DNA of 64,000 nucleotides from Bufo bufo. Its lineage: Eukaryota; Chordata; Amphibia; Anura; Bufonidae. The position numbers were made by a program, and so were the translations under genes. The notes under the pieces were generated by a model that did not search any database, was not told where the DNA came from, and worked only from the letters and a program-made list of their open reading frames with translations. The DNA lies in NCBI RefSeq assembly GCF_905171765.1, contig NC_053390.1, positions 593,613,793 through 593,677,792 of the forward strand, written 5' to 3'. Of this stretch, positions 11,131-21,893 are shown in pieces (the first letter of the stretch is position 1; every line of letters starts with the position of its first letter).

Positions 11131-12004
11131 AGGAGCGCTAATGGGGCTTTTGAGGGATTCGTTGAGCCCGGGTACTTGGTCGGCATATGGTAAGGCATGG
11201 GAGCGATGGGAGCAGTGGGGCAGTCAGCTTGGCATGGGAGTTTATGATGGTTGGATGGCGTTGTTGCTGTTGCTAGGGCATATGAAGGGGGAAGGGTGGT
11301 CAGTTTCGCAGTTGAACAGTTTCATGGCTGGTTTGGCGTTTGGTTTCAGGTTACGCGGTTCCGTTGATATTACTAAGACAGGTTTTAAAAGAATGGCACA
11401 AGGGAAAAAAGGTTGAGGATCAGAGGAGGCCAGTGTCTTTTAGATTACTTTTGGGTTTGGGTGAGAAGGTGGGTTTTATATGTAGTTCAGTGTGGGAAGT
11501 GGGTTTGTTTAAGGCGGCGTTTGCGTTAGCGTTCTTTGGGGCTTTTAGGTTAGGGGAGTTGGTGAGCAGCAGTGTGTCTAGAGCTGTTGGGATTGGGGTG
11601 AGGATGTGGATTTGTATTTAGATAGGGTGGTCGTGCGGGTAAGACGGTCGAAAACCGATCCGGAAGGTAGAGGTTGTCAAATAGTTTTAGTTGCGGTGCC
11701 GGGTTGTACCATGTGTGTGGTTCGCATTGTGGTAGGTTACAATGGGGCGGGAGGGGGCGCCACGTCTCCTTTTCTACGTCATGAGGACGGGTCGTTCGTA
11801 TCCCGGTTCCAGTTTTTAGCAGTGTTTAAAATATGTTTGCAGGCCTTGGGTATAGTTGACAAGGGGTATTCGGGCCATTATTTTCGGATAGGAGCGGCGA
11901 CAGAGGCGTCTAGGTTGGGTTTAAGTGAGGATGTCATAAGGAAGATTGGGAGGTGGGAGTCAGCGCTGTTCCGGTCGTATATTAGACTAGGGTTTTGTGA
12001 ATAA
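11102..12004 (+). pseudogene. Ngaro tyrosine recombinase, one frameshift
   Basis: The catalytic domain reads in two overlapping frames. Positions 11340-11621 hold FFGAFRLGELV, containing the first catalytic arginine. Positions 11606-12004 hold RRSKTDPEGRG (the conserved lysine region) and GHYFRIGAATEASRLG, with the H-x-x-R box, then IGRWES and FRSYIRLG with the nucleophilic tyrosine. The frames are offset near 11595-11606, so a single indel separates the first arginine from the other catalytic residues. The enzyme would insert the circular DNA copy without duplicating the target. Confidence 0.88.
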
Positions 12005-12706
12005 TGTGTTGTTAATGATGTTGCCGTTTTACTACCTCTATTGTTTCATTTTCAGGTTCATCGGCAGCCCTGGTGTGGATTTTGAGGCACTCCTATGTGT
12101 TTTGGGGGGCGCTTAGGGCTGAGGTCAGGAAAAAAGGGCGGCAGCTTGGTTTTGGGGCTGAGGTGCCGGCTGTCCGGTGGATAGGGGTTAGGGGTATGTT
12201 GTGGGGAGGGGTGATGCGAGAAGTTCACCGTTTTGTTCGCCTGGATCGTCCCCCTGACATTTTAGTTTTGCATGTCGGGGGGAACGATTTGGGTAGTCGG
12301 CCCTTTAGAGAGCTCATCAGGGATGTGAAGTTTGATCTGCTCAGGCTTTGGGCCTTATTTCCAGGTCTGGTCACAGTATGGTTGGACATTGTTCCGAGGC
12401 AGTCCTGGAGGGGGTTAGGTCAGTTGATGGAATTAACAGGGCCCGTATAAGAGTGAATAGGGCTGTCGGTAGGTTTATGGCAAAAAACGAGGCGATTGCG
12501 GTGCTACATGAGGAGTTGGAGAAAGGGGTCGGGAATTTTTGGAGGTTGGACGGTGTACAATGCTGTGGGGATCGACTTATGGTCCTTGGGGATTAAGGGG
12601 GGATAGAGACCGCTTTACGGATGCTTAAGTAGGTCAAGCTGCGCATTCGTGGAGGCGGGGAGGTCCTCGAAGTTGGAAAATATTGTGGCACTTGAGGATG
12701 GGAGGG
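11387..12706 (+). repeat. 1,320-bp tandem duplication, unit 1
   Basis: Repeated head to tail at 12707-14026. It holds the C-terminal half of the recombinase, the hydrolase, and the start of the B repeat. I saw no difference between the two units when reading them line by line. The recombinase frameshift and the hydrolase damage are present in both, so the duplication came after those mutations. Confidence 0.95.
12073..12596 (+). pseudogene. Ngaro SGNH hydrolase-like protein, degraded (copy 1)
   Basis: The product starts with ILRHSYVFWGALRA, where the block-I serine is present, and continues with ILVLHVGGNDLG, whose asparagine belongs to SGNH block III. The tail, NRARIRVNRAVGRFM and FWRLDGV, is in a second frame from about 12420 onward. 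SGNH hydrolase genes are a known extra of animal Ngaro elements. Where the family has D-G-V-H, this copy reads D-G-V-Q followed by an apparent indel, so the catalytic histidine is lost. The function of the hydrolase in the element is not known to me. Confidence 0.78.
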
Positions 12707-14026
12707 AAAAGAATGGCACAAGGGAAAAAAGGTTGAGGATCAGAGGAGGCCAGTGTCTTTTAGATTACTTTTGGGTTTGGGTGAGAAGGTGGGTTTTATA
12801 TGTAGTTCAGTGTGGGAAGTGGGTTTGTTTAAGGCGGCGTTTGCGTTAGCGTTCTTTGGGGCTTTTAGGTTAGGGGAGTTGGTGAGCAGCAGTGTGTCTA
12901 GAGCTGTTGGGATTGGGGTGAGGATGTGGATTTGTATTTAGATAGGGTGGTCGTGCGGGTAAGACGGTCGAAAACCGATCCGGAAGGTAGAGGTTGTCAA
13001 ATAGTTTTAGTTGCGGTGCCGGGTTGTACCATGTGTGTGGTTCGCATTGTGGTAGGTTACAATGGGGCGGGAGGGGGCGCCACGTCTCCTTTTCTACGTC
13101 ATGAGGACGGGTCGTTCGTATCCCGGTTCCAGTTTTTAGCAGTGTTTAAAATATGTTTGCAGGCCTTGGGTATAGTTGACAAGGGGTATTCGGGCCATTA
13201 TTTTCGGATAGGAGCGGCGACAGAGGCGTCTAGGTTGGGTTTAAGTGAGGATGTCATAAGGAAGATTGGGAGGTGGGAGTCAGCGCTGTTCCGGTCGTAT
13301 ATTAGACTAGGGTTTTGTGAATAATGTGTTGTTAATGATGTTGCCGTTTTACTACCTCTATTGTTTCATTTTCAGGTTCATCGGCAGCCCTGGTGTGGAT
13401 TTTGAGGCACTCCTATGTGTTTTGGGGGGCGCTTAGGGCTGAGGTCAGGAAAAAAGGGCGGCAGCTTGGTTTTGGGGCTGAGGTGCCGGCTGTCCGGTGG
13501 ATAGGGGTTAGGGGTATGTTGTGGGGAGGGGTGATGCGAGAAGTTCACCGTTTTGTTCGCCTGGATCGTCCCCCTGACATTTTAGTTTTGCATGTCGGGG
13601 GGAACGATTTGGGTAGTCGGCCCTTTAGAGAGCTCATCAGGGATGTGAAGTTTGATCTGCTCAGGCTTTGGGCCTTATTTCCAGGTCTGGTCACAGTATG
13701 GTTGGACATTGTTCCGAGGCAGTCCTGGAGGGGGTTAGGTCAGTTGATGGAATTAACAGGGCCCGTATAAGAGTGAATAGGGCTGTCGGTAGGTTTATGG
13801 CAAAAAACGAGGCGATTGCGGTGCTACATGAGGAGTTGGAGAAAGGGGTCGGGAATTTTTGGAGGTTGGACGGTGTACAATGCTGTGGGGATCGACTTAT
13901 GGTCCTTGGGGATTAAGGGGGGATAGAGACCGCTTTACGGATGCTTAAGTAGGTCAAGCTGCGCATTCGTGGAGGCGGGGAGGTCCTCGAAGTTGGAAAA
14001 TATTGTGGCACTTGAGGATGGGAGGG
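12707..14026 (+). repeat. 1,320-bp tandem duplication, unit 2
   Basis: The second unit starts at AAAAGAATGGCACAAGGG and ends at GAGGATGGGAGGG. Its recombinase fragment (12926-13324) and hydrolase fragments (13393-13770 and 13668-13916) repeat those of unit 1. The inner junction GGGAGGG|AAAAGAATGG shows no obvious microhomology. Confidence 0.95.
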
Positions 14027-14383
14027 CCCCGCAGGAGGGGCTGGACTCTCAGGGAGGATCTGGAATTGAGGAATTAAAGGCGGCCATCAGTTGGTGCCTC
14101 CGAGCTGGGTTGAACGGCTGGGGGTAAGATGGAGTCGCCGCTTTGGTTTGAGTTCTCTGGTTATTTGGGGCTTCTAGGACCTCTCTCGTCAGGGGTTAAT
14201 TGTTTTGGTTATTTAACTGTTATGTTGTTATTTATTTATTTAAATAAACGGCCGATTATAATCCAAACTGTGGTCTGTGGTTATTTGGTATGGGATTGGG
14301 GAAGTCGGGGGTGGTAAAAAGGTGGGTTGTCGTATAGATAAAGAAAAAGAGAAAACCCGAACAAGTACCTAATACCATTGTCA
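13974..14383 (+). repeat. Ngaro split direct repeat B1
   Basis: Aligns with B2 (14717-15129) over about 410 bases with scattered substitutions and small indels, for example TTATTTATTTATTT against TTATTTATTT. Both end at ATTGTCA. Confidence 0.9.
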
Positions 14384-14567
14384 AGTGGGGCCGGACCAGG
14401 AGCACAGCGTTAGGGGTAGGCCATCATGACGATAGTTTAGGAGTGAGGGAGGAGGTAGATAGGATTAATTTTAAAAGAGGGCAGTGGTTCGTGGGTGGGT
14501 GGGGTAAGGTTTTAAATTGGTGAGGAGGTGTGTGGAAATCGGCATTTTGGGGTTTAGCCAGAAAACG
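14384..14567 (+). repeat. Ngaro split direct repeat A2
   Basis: Copy of A1 joined directly to the end of B1. The 150 bases after it (14568-14716) have no counterpart in A1. Confidence 0.88.
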
Positions 14568-14716
14568 CCCACCCTCCCGCCCATTGAGTTCTGCGTTTTG
14601 GGTAAGTATGAGGTACATGTCAGCATATGTCGGTAACAGGTTAGGTAATATTGTACGTTTAAAGTGGTGTTTCTAAAAAAAAATTTAGGGTTGGTAATAG
14701 TCGCGGCAGTTGAGAG

Positions 14717-15129
14717 GCGGGGGAGGTCCTCGAAGTTGGAAAATATCGTGGCACTTGAGGATTGGAGGGCCCCGCGGGAGGGGCTTGACTCTCAGGGAGG
14801 ATCTGGAATTGAGGAATTAAAGACGGCCATCAGTTGGTGCCTCTGAGCTGGGTTGAACGGCTGGGGGTAAGATGGAGTCACCGCTTTGGATTAAGTTCTC
14901 TGGTTATTTGGGGCTTCTAGGACCTCCCTCGTCAGGGGTTAATTGTTTTGGTTATTTAACTATGTTGTTATTTATTTAAATAAATGGCTGTTGTGGCTGA
15001 TTATAATCCGAACTGTGGTCTGTGGTTATTTGGTATGGGATTGGGGAAGTTGGGTGTGGTAAAAAGGGGGGTTTGTCTTATAGATAAAGAAAAAGAGAAA
15101 ACCCGAACAAGTACCTAATACCATTGTCA
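14717..15129 (+). repeat. Ngaro split direct repeat B2 (right end of element)
   Basis: Second B copy. The hAT coding sequence resumes immediately after its terminal ATTGTCA. Confidence 0.88.
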
Positions 15130-15615
15130 TGACATTGTTCATGCCACAGTTGTCCCTGCTGACAAACTTTGTGGCATCTTCAAAGGGCTTCAGCACCTGG
15201 CAGGAAGAGCTGCCACTGCCTGAACTCGAAGCAACATATTCTCCCTGCTGCTGAGTTTGGTGCATGACAAAATCATTCACAGCTTTCCGCTGCTCATACA
15301 GATGCCCGAGCATGTGCAATATTGAATTCCAGCAAGTTGGCATTCACCGATTTATCGGTGTAGTGGCAGACTGTTCTTTTGCTTCAGGTCCAGGAGAGCA
15401 TTCCTCTCCACATAAGAATGGCCAAAGTGCTTGAATAGTCTCCCGGACTTTGCCAGCACCTTGCACACGCCAATATATTTAAAAAGCTTTGTTGAAGATG
15501 TGTGCCATGCAGGAAGCATGTGTTATTTCACCCAGGTTCAGAGCGGCCAGGATGTCGGGCTCATTGTCGCTCACCACCTTGCCCAGTTGGAGTTGGAGGG
15601 TTGACAGCCATGTGG
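15130..15615 (-). pseudogene. hAT transposase fragment, upstream part (split by Ngaro)
   Basis: On the minus strand this encodes the hAT signature PTCWNSILHMLGHLYEQRKAV (the family's 'TRWNSTY' box with R changed to C), then SCQVLKPFEDATKFVSRDN. The gene continues at 7841-7490 after the Ngaro insertion. Sequence upstream of the TRWNS box (15400-15615) has helical hAT character but is interrupted by stops. No 5' terminal repeat is visible to the right. Confidence 0.72.
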
Positions 15616-15731
15616 GAATACCATAAATTGAAACAGACTATTGAGGGATGACTCTTATGTTCACTTTACCACTCACAGGTAAATTGTTGCCCTACCCTTT
15701 GTATTTGTCTACTGATCACCTATATGCTTGC

Positions 15732-15935
15732 TTAACCCCTCAAAGACCGGGCCTATTTTCATTTTTAATTTTTTTTTATTTTTCCTCCCCATGTTCCAAT
15801 AGTCATAACTTTTTTTTATTTTTCCATTCACATAGGCATATTAGGGCTTATATTTTGCAAGACAATATGCTTTTTTTTAATGCCACCACCCTTGGAAAAC
15901 AGGAAATAAATTATTTGTGGGGTAAAATTGAAAAA

Positions 15936-15974
<39 letters not shown>

Positions 15975-16419
15975 AAGGTATTTGACATCATGGTGTTGAC
16001 TGTGTGCTAAAAATGACATGATGTCCTCATCATGCGGCTCAATACAACTGTGGCAATACCAAACTTGTATAGTTTGTATTTTGATTAATTAGAGATCTAT
16101 TAGGGTGAATAGGATTTTTTCACTGTTCCTGCTGTGCCTCGTGCACACAGCAGCAGGGAGCTTACCATGGCAGCCATGGAAGGCTTCAGCAATGTCCAGG
16201 TTGCTATGGAGCCCTCAATTTAACTGTGGGGCTCTAATCAGAAGGCAGGGGGAACTGCTTCCCTTTGCCTAACTTCACAGATGCTGCGAGCAGCATTGAT
16301 TGTCGGGTCTGAAGGGCTAAAAGACGGGGTATCAACAGGATTGCAGCAGTCCTCTGCATACATATGTGAGAGCATAATGCCTTACATGTATGGCATGGCA
16401 TTACAAGTTAAGGGGTTAA
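15732..16419. mobile_element. TTAA-flanked MITE, piggyBac-like (~690 bp)
   Basis: The left end reads TTAACCCCTCAAAGACCGGG and the right end GTTAAGGGGTTAA. TTAA on both sides is the piggyBac target. There is no coding content. A (TA)n run lies inside at 15940-15971. Confidence 0.6.
15940..15971. repeat. (TA)n microsatellite
   Basis: Sixteen TA steps inside the TTAA-flanked MITE. Confidence 0.97.
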
Positions 16420-16750
16420 TTAAATTGAACCCCCAAAAAAACATTTAATTCCATCCATTTGGAAGCACAATAAAAAGAAATGGTAGCACACCTATTGTTC
16501 ATGCACGCTCCCATAGAGGAAGATGCCTAAAGTACCCCAAGGTGGCCAACCAATGGCTGGTGTTAATTAGTAAACATGTGCACTGGCCATTTAAGAGCTG
16601 GAGTGAGTGCACATACACTCCCTGTGGATGAAATTCGAGAGACCTTGCTGGCAAGCAGGTCGCAGCCTGCACTGAGGGTCAGAGCAACCCACCAAGAAGG
16701 GGAGAGTGGGTGGCAGGTCTGTGCCGCCAAAGCACAGAAGACTGGGGAAG
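16420..16750. other. No recognisable gene
   Basis: Short open frames only. I see no motif, terminal repeat or RNA structure. Confidence 0.5.
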
Positions 16751-16758
16751 ATGATCAG

Positions 16759-17274
16759 TAGTGATGAGCGGCAGGGGCAATATTCTAATTCGGGATATTT
16801 TGCAAATATTTTGTAGAATATTTGTCATATATTCGTGAATTCGAGATTATATTCTTGATTGCGAAAATCGGCAATGTATTATTCGCTTAATGCCCGCAAA
16901 ATACCGGCATGGGTCACTTATGCTACATTTTTCAAGCTGGTATAAGTTTCCTGAGACTGGGGAAAATGGTTGACACAGCAGAATATTAGAATAGCTTTAT
17001 ATGCAGATAGAGTGCTCCAATATTTTTTCGCAATACGTGCAACTTGTATAATAAGGAGCAGGCAACTTTTCTATTGGTTACTAGGGATGTTGCTAAGCTG
17101 TGACAAAGCCTTCTCTTTGGTCCACAAGCCTTCTAGAAGGGAGGGATGTGTACTGTGTTAAAAAAAAAAAAAAATAAACAACTATTCGTCATTACGAATA
17201 TATAGCACTATATTCAAAATATTTGCGAATTCTCGAAGTTCCGATATTCGCGATAAAAAATAGCTTTTCGAATA
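16759..17274 (+). mobile_element. hAT MITE (516 bp) with 8-bp TSD
   Basis: Starts TAGTGATGAGCGGCAGGGG and is made of ATTCG/CGAAT-rich sequence. ATGATCAG flanks it on both sides (16751-16758 and 17275-17282). The same family occurs at 21894-22529 (inverted) and as a fragment at 51271-51400. The left terminus resembles those of the autonomous hATs here, but the right end (CTTTTCGAATA) is not its mirror image. Confidence 0.82.
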
Positions 17275-17282
17275 ATGATCAG

Positions 17283-17859
17283 ATGACTCCTGCTGTAACG
17301 TAAAGCACTAATGAAAAATATATCCATACAAAACCTCGATAGAAGCAAATAACATTAAAATGCACATAATATAGAGCTTGCCCTATATTTTACTAAACCT
17401 GTTATCATTTATGTCGTAACATTCCAAAGCCAAGAAATATACAGATTATGTTAAATAAATATATAGTATGAATAATTGAAAATGCATTTTTGTATCTATT
17501 TCCTTTTCATATAATTGAATATGCAACGTAAATACCCATAACCAAAATAGAATATGCCTCATTTGTCATTATGAAGGATCCTCATATCAAATCACATTAA
17601 GCTTTAAGCACTGCTGGAAGGTCATTTGATGTATTGGTTTACATGTCTGGAACTATGGGAGCTTTATTTTAAATGTGTTTAAAAATACCTCACTGTATAA
17701 AATATCCTACCGTTTCAATTATTTGGACTCTTCTGCTAAACTAGGCATGTATTCAGTAGCACAAGAGGAAAATAACATTGGCTTAGTTCATAGATTCATG
17801 GATATAACAGCACACAATGTACACAAATTAGAGAATAGTAAATACAATAAGACCTCAGA
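17283..17859. other. AT-rich spacer, no gene
   Basis: AT-rich sequence without recognisable motifs. One 74-codon frame at 17675 has no family resemblance. Confidence 0.5.
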
Positions 17860-18055
17860 TCAGACCCACAGTCAGAACTCAACTCAGACCCCAATGTGAA
17901 TGACCCTATCAGACCTGAGATCAGACCCCCATGCCTCATATCAACCCCTATGCCACAGATCAGACCCCAATGCCTTATATCAGACCCCTATGCCACAGAT
18001 CAGCCCCCCATGCCAAAGATCAGCCCCCAGCCTTAGATCATGCCCCAGCCTCAGA
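17860..18055. repeat. Degenerate minisatellite (~20-40 bp units)
   Basis: Repeats of the type ATCAGACCCCAATGCC and variants, about seven copies. It lies within a probable element that ends at 18310. Confidence 0.85.
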
Positions 18056-18312
18056 GCAAATAAAATAAAGAATTCTGTTACCTCTCCTGCTTCAGATGCC
18101 AATGCTCCTCAACTCCAGAGCTGATAGCAGAGGACCAGGAAGTGGTGAGTACAGAGCCCAGGGATCACTGTATTCACAGCTTCCCAGTACTCCGGTACTA
18201 ATGGGTGCTTCCATAATTGAAGCACTCATTAGTATTCACCCCATAAGACATAAGGACATTTTTCCCCCACTTTGGGGGGGAAAGTATGTCTTATGGGGTG
18301 AAAAATACGGTA
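18056..18312. mobile_element. Right end of a foldback-type MITE
   Basis: The end GGTGAAAAATACGG followed by TA matches the outer end of the foldback element at 4761-4776. A strong hairpin is formed by ACCCCATAAGACATA (18238) and TATGTCTTATGGGGT (18300). The matching left end was not found, so the copy is partial, perhaps including the minisatellite to its left. Confidence 0.55.
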
Positions 18313-18697
18313 ATTCACCAAACGAATCTGAAGATTTTTGATTAGTTTCTGGCGAATTGCGTAAAAACGGCACCCAGTGCCATTTCATTGTGAATATCAG
18401 GGGAAAAACATGATGGAGAAAGAAGATGGGGATCACATGATCACATGACATTGGGAGTAAGAGTAACTGTGTGGGGGAGAGGCTTGCCCTGATTGACTCA
18501 GAGACTGACAGACAGCCCAGCACCATTTTACTGAGGTATTGACAGTGTGAAAAAAAATAACACCAGGGAGGAAGAAGAAGCCTTGTCACATACTAAGACA
18601 GGAACTGTGAGTAGGGCTCGTCCTGATTGGCTCAGAGGCTGACAGGCAGCCTCTATGAGCCAATCAGTGTGGACTAAAGAAGAGAGGTGCCTGTAAA
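18313..18697. other. No recognisable gene
   Basis: Contains a duplicated phrase around 18490 and 18620 (CCTGATTGRCTCAGAG followed by CTGACAG), suggesting an old internal duplication of about 140 bases. Nothing codes. Confidence 0.5.
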
Positions 18698-19355
18698 TAG
18701 TGATGGACGAACATCGGCTGGGACGATTCGTGAACTCGATCAAATGTTCGTGAACCGCAAGTTTGTGGCGGGCCTGATTCACTTTAATGGCGGGTGAACC
18801 TGAAAAACATTCAGGTCATTATTGCAGCCACCAAATACTTACAAGAAGAGCACAAATAGTCCCACAACATGGACAGTGGCATACCAGAGGGGGATTAATG
18901 GCAAAAATTCCCACAAAAAATATGTATTTTAATCAAGGGACATTTTTATGTGTCTTAAAGGGAAACTGTCAAAAATGTGGCCTGCTGGAGCCTAGAAAAA
19001 TGTTATTTTAGGCCCCACGGGAGTACAGGCCCCAAACATTAGGTATTCACCGGAAAGAAAACATCAATTAATTATGTAGCTGGAGGTATATTAGATAGTG
19101 ATTGGATATCAATTTTACTGCAGGCCAGTACAAATAAATGTCAAATACATATGTTTAAAAGAACTAAAAATATAAAATTTGATAAAAAACATGGCTAACG
19201 AAATCCCCCCTCTTGAATAAACCCCAAATGATAATAGGTGAAATTCGATAACACGTGGTCTTCACAGGTGTTGAATTCCTCCTAGGCTCCAACAATTAGG
19301 CATTCACCATACAGAAAAGATCAAGGGATATGTGTGGGCTGGCATGAGGAAATTC

Positions 19356-20005
19356 AATTAAATGTGGTCGTCACAGGTGTTGAATTTCTTCCGAGATCCA
19401 TGCCTCATTCATTTTTAGAAATGTCAGGTAGTCCACACTGTCATGAGCTAGGCGAGTGCGCTTATCGATCACGATCCCCCCTGCTGCGCTGAACGTCCTT
19501 TCAGACAGGACACTCGACGAGGGGCAAGCCAAGAGTTCCATGGCAAATTGTGCCTGCTCTGGCTACAGGTCAAGTCTATGCACCCAGTAGTCAAGGGGTT
19601 CCTCGCTTCTCAGATCGTACACATCGGCCGTTAACCCAATGTAGTCGGACACCTGTTGTTCTAGGCGTTCCTTGAGGTGGAATCCGGAGGGTGGCTGTCA
19701 ATGGGTTGGTTGCAAGAATGATCTCATATCCGAAGTGACCAACACATCTTCAAACCGCCCTCTTCTTGCATGCGCTGTAGGATTGGTACTCGCAACTGTT
19801 TATCTGTGGGTAGAAATTCCTCTGCCAGCGCCGGCAACAGCAGAATGCAACATCTCTCGAAGCAAAGCCTGGAAATGCTGTTTTCTGACAGCCCTCTGTG
19901 ATGCTGGTAACATGTCCATTGTGTGTTTGTACTGGGGGTCTAAGTACGTTGCCACCCAGTACGGGTCCTTGCCCTTTATGCTTTTTATACGTGTGTAAAA
20001 GGGCA
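19356..20005 (-). pseudogene. hAT copy A transposase, C-terminal part
   Basis: From 20000 down, the minus strand encodes KSIKGKDPYWVATYLDPQYK, then MLPASQRAVRKQHFQALLRE. Further down it gives the hAT dimerisation region, with FAMELLACPSSSVLSERTFS-like sequence near 19520-19470 and a closing NEAW motif near 19405. Frameshifts lie around 19700-19790. The motif order is the same as in the near-intact copy at 52703-55960. The upstream part lies beyond the insertion, at 23885-25347. Confidence 0.8.
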
Positions 20006-21565
20006 TATTAATTATTGACATTTTGGGTAATCTCAATAATTAATATTCATAAATAGGCGTGAGTCGTCTGTTGATGACTCCGCCTATTTATACCTTAAAT
20101 AAGTTTAACTCTGTTGCCTCACTCTACACTGAACTAAACTACGTGCGTATTACTACTACGGCAGCGACTACAAATGACTATACACTGCGTTATGAATAAT
20201 AAAGGAATTTATTAACACAACAAGTTTACAGTCTAATTAGTGCTATAATTATATATATCAATGGAAATATAAATATATATACTTGTAGCCGCACACAGTA
20301 ATATATAACAGCACTACAATACACCTAAACTACGCTACACAAAATACAATTCCACCCCACAAACTAACTAAAAATCCTACTTACACATACACGTTACTTA
20401 GCAGCAACCCACCCAACCTGGCTATACATTCTGTCCCTACTGGGAAACACGATAGTGTCACTGCAATGGTTAATATACATGTAGGCCAGGGAACACAGGG
20501 CAGGTAAGGGGTAGTAAATGACTGCAGGGGTATACATGGGTTCAATGCTGGGATTGCTGGGAAAAGGTTTAACCCAGGGTTGGTGGGTTAACACCAGATG
20601 ATTGCAGGGGTTAATGCTCTGCAGGACAGGAAATGCTCTGCAGGGCAGGGATAGGGTACAGGGAATATACTGCTATACAGGGAGGCAGGGCAGCAGTCAA
20701 GGGGTTAACACGGGGACTGCTGCAGATGTCTGCCGGGGTACAGGAGCTCAGCAGGGGTTAATGCTGAGGCAGGGCAGCAGTGAAGGAGTTCAAGGAGGCA
20801 GGGTTTCTGGAATGGGTTCAGGGGTGATGTGGACTCAGCCAGCCTTAAGGGGTTACTACTACTCCAGAGTCTTTGGCCGTCTTCTGAGTGCTGGCTGCGC
20901 TCTCCTCTGCTTTGGTTTCTACTGGCGCTGCCTGCACTCTTCCTCCTGGGGCTGGTCGGCACTCTCCTATGGGGCTATTCGGGTTTCTTCTTCCTGCCTT
21001 CCTCCTGAGCGCCGCTTGCAGTCTCTTTGCTGTGGGGGCTAACTGCTCTTCTGAGCGCAGTGCATCACTGCCTGCGCTCTCTTCCTATGGGGGGTGTGAG
21101 AGATACTCTCCTTGAGCACCACACGGCCAGGATATTTAAACCCGGGCGCGCTCACGTCTTCCCGGGCTGCTGATCCTCCCGCCTGAAGATATCACATACC
21201 TCTGGCGCTGTAATTACAGCGCCGGAGGTATGCGGAATACAGGAGCAGGGGAGCTCTTTGTTCCCCTGTCCCTGTTATGCAAGACATCTCCGCCGCTGCT
21301 AGAGATGTTATCATAGGGCAGAGGCTCTTTATTGATCCTCTGTCCTTTGAAGTGGCCGAAACTGGAAATAATTGTCCAGTTGTCGGCCTCTCCCTCCTGC
21401 AGATGCATTTCAGGGGAAGGGGGGGGGGCACCTGAGATGTGGGGATATGCTGGCCGCATTTTATAAGTATATATACATATACACAGATAATTGGGGCATA
21501 TCTGTAAATATTATACATACACATGCATTAGCATAAGTATATATAGACATGTGTGCAAATACAGG

Positions 21566-21568
<3 letters not shown>

Positions 21569-21603
<35 letters not shown>
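21569..21603. repeat. (TA)n microsatellite, left of Tc1-like insertion
   Basis: A TA run that provided the insertion site of the Tc1-like element. It continues on the far side at 23828-23859, followed by (CA)n to about 23875. Confidence 0.97.
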
Positions 21604-21606
<3 letters not shown>

Positions 21607-21893
21607 TGCTCCAAAAAATAAAGGGAACACAAAAATAACACATCCTAGATCTGAGTTAATTAAATATTTTTCTGAAATATTTTGTGCTTTACATAGTTGA
21701 ATGTGCTGACAACAAAATCACACAAAAATTAAAAAAGTAAAATCAAATTTTTTAACCCATGGAGGTCTGGATTTGGAGTCACACTCAAAATTAAAGTGGA
21801 AAAACACACTACAGGCTGATCCAACTTTGATGTAATGTCCTTAAAACAAGTCAAAATGAGGCTCAGTAGTGTGTGTGGCCTCCACGTGCCTGT

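Larger units (their letters stand above)
7842..15129 (+). mobile_element. Ngaro-type (DIRS order) tyrosine-recombinase retroelement
   Basis: This element shows split direct repeats, the hallmark of Ngaro/DIRS elements: A1 (7842-8052), B1 (13974-14383) directly joined to A2 (14384-14567), and B2 (14717-15129). The B1/A2 junction reads ATTGTCA|AGTGGGGCC. The same ATTGTCA closes B2 at the outer right end, and AGTGGGGCC opens A1 at the outer left end. Between the repeats lie gag-like, reverse transcriptase/RNase H, tyrosine recombinase and SGNH-hydrolase frames, all plus strand and all broken. As expected for recombinase-mediated integration there is no target duplication. It sits inside a minus-strand hAT, whose transposase reading can be followed on both sides. 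Confidence 0.88.

Noticed and set aside
18698..18712. 8-bp duplication for hAT copy A
   Set aside because: Flanks CCTGTAAA and ATTCTGAT do not match, so I do not claim one.
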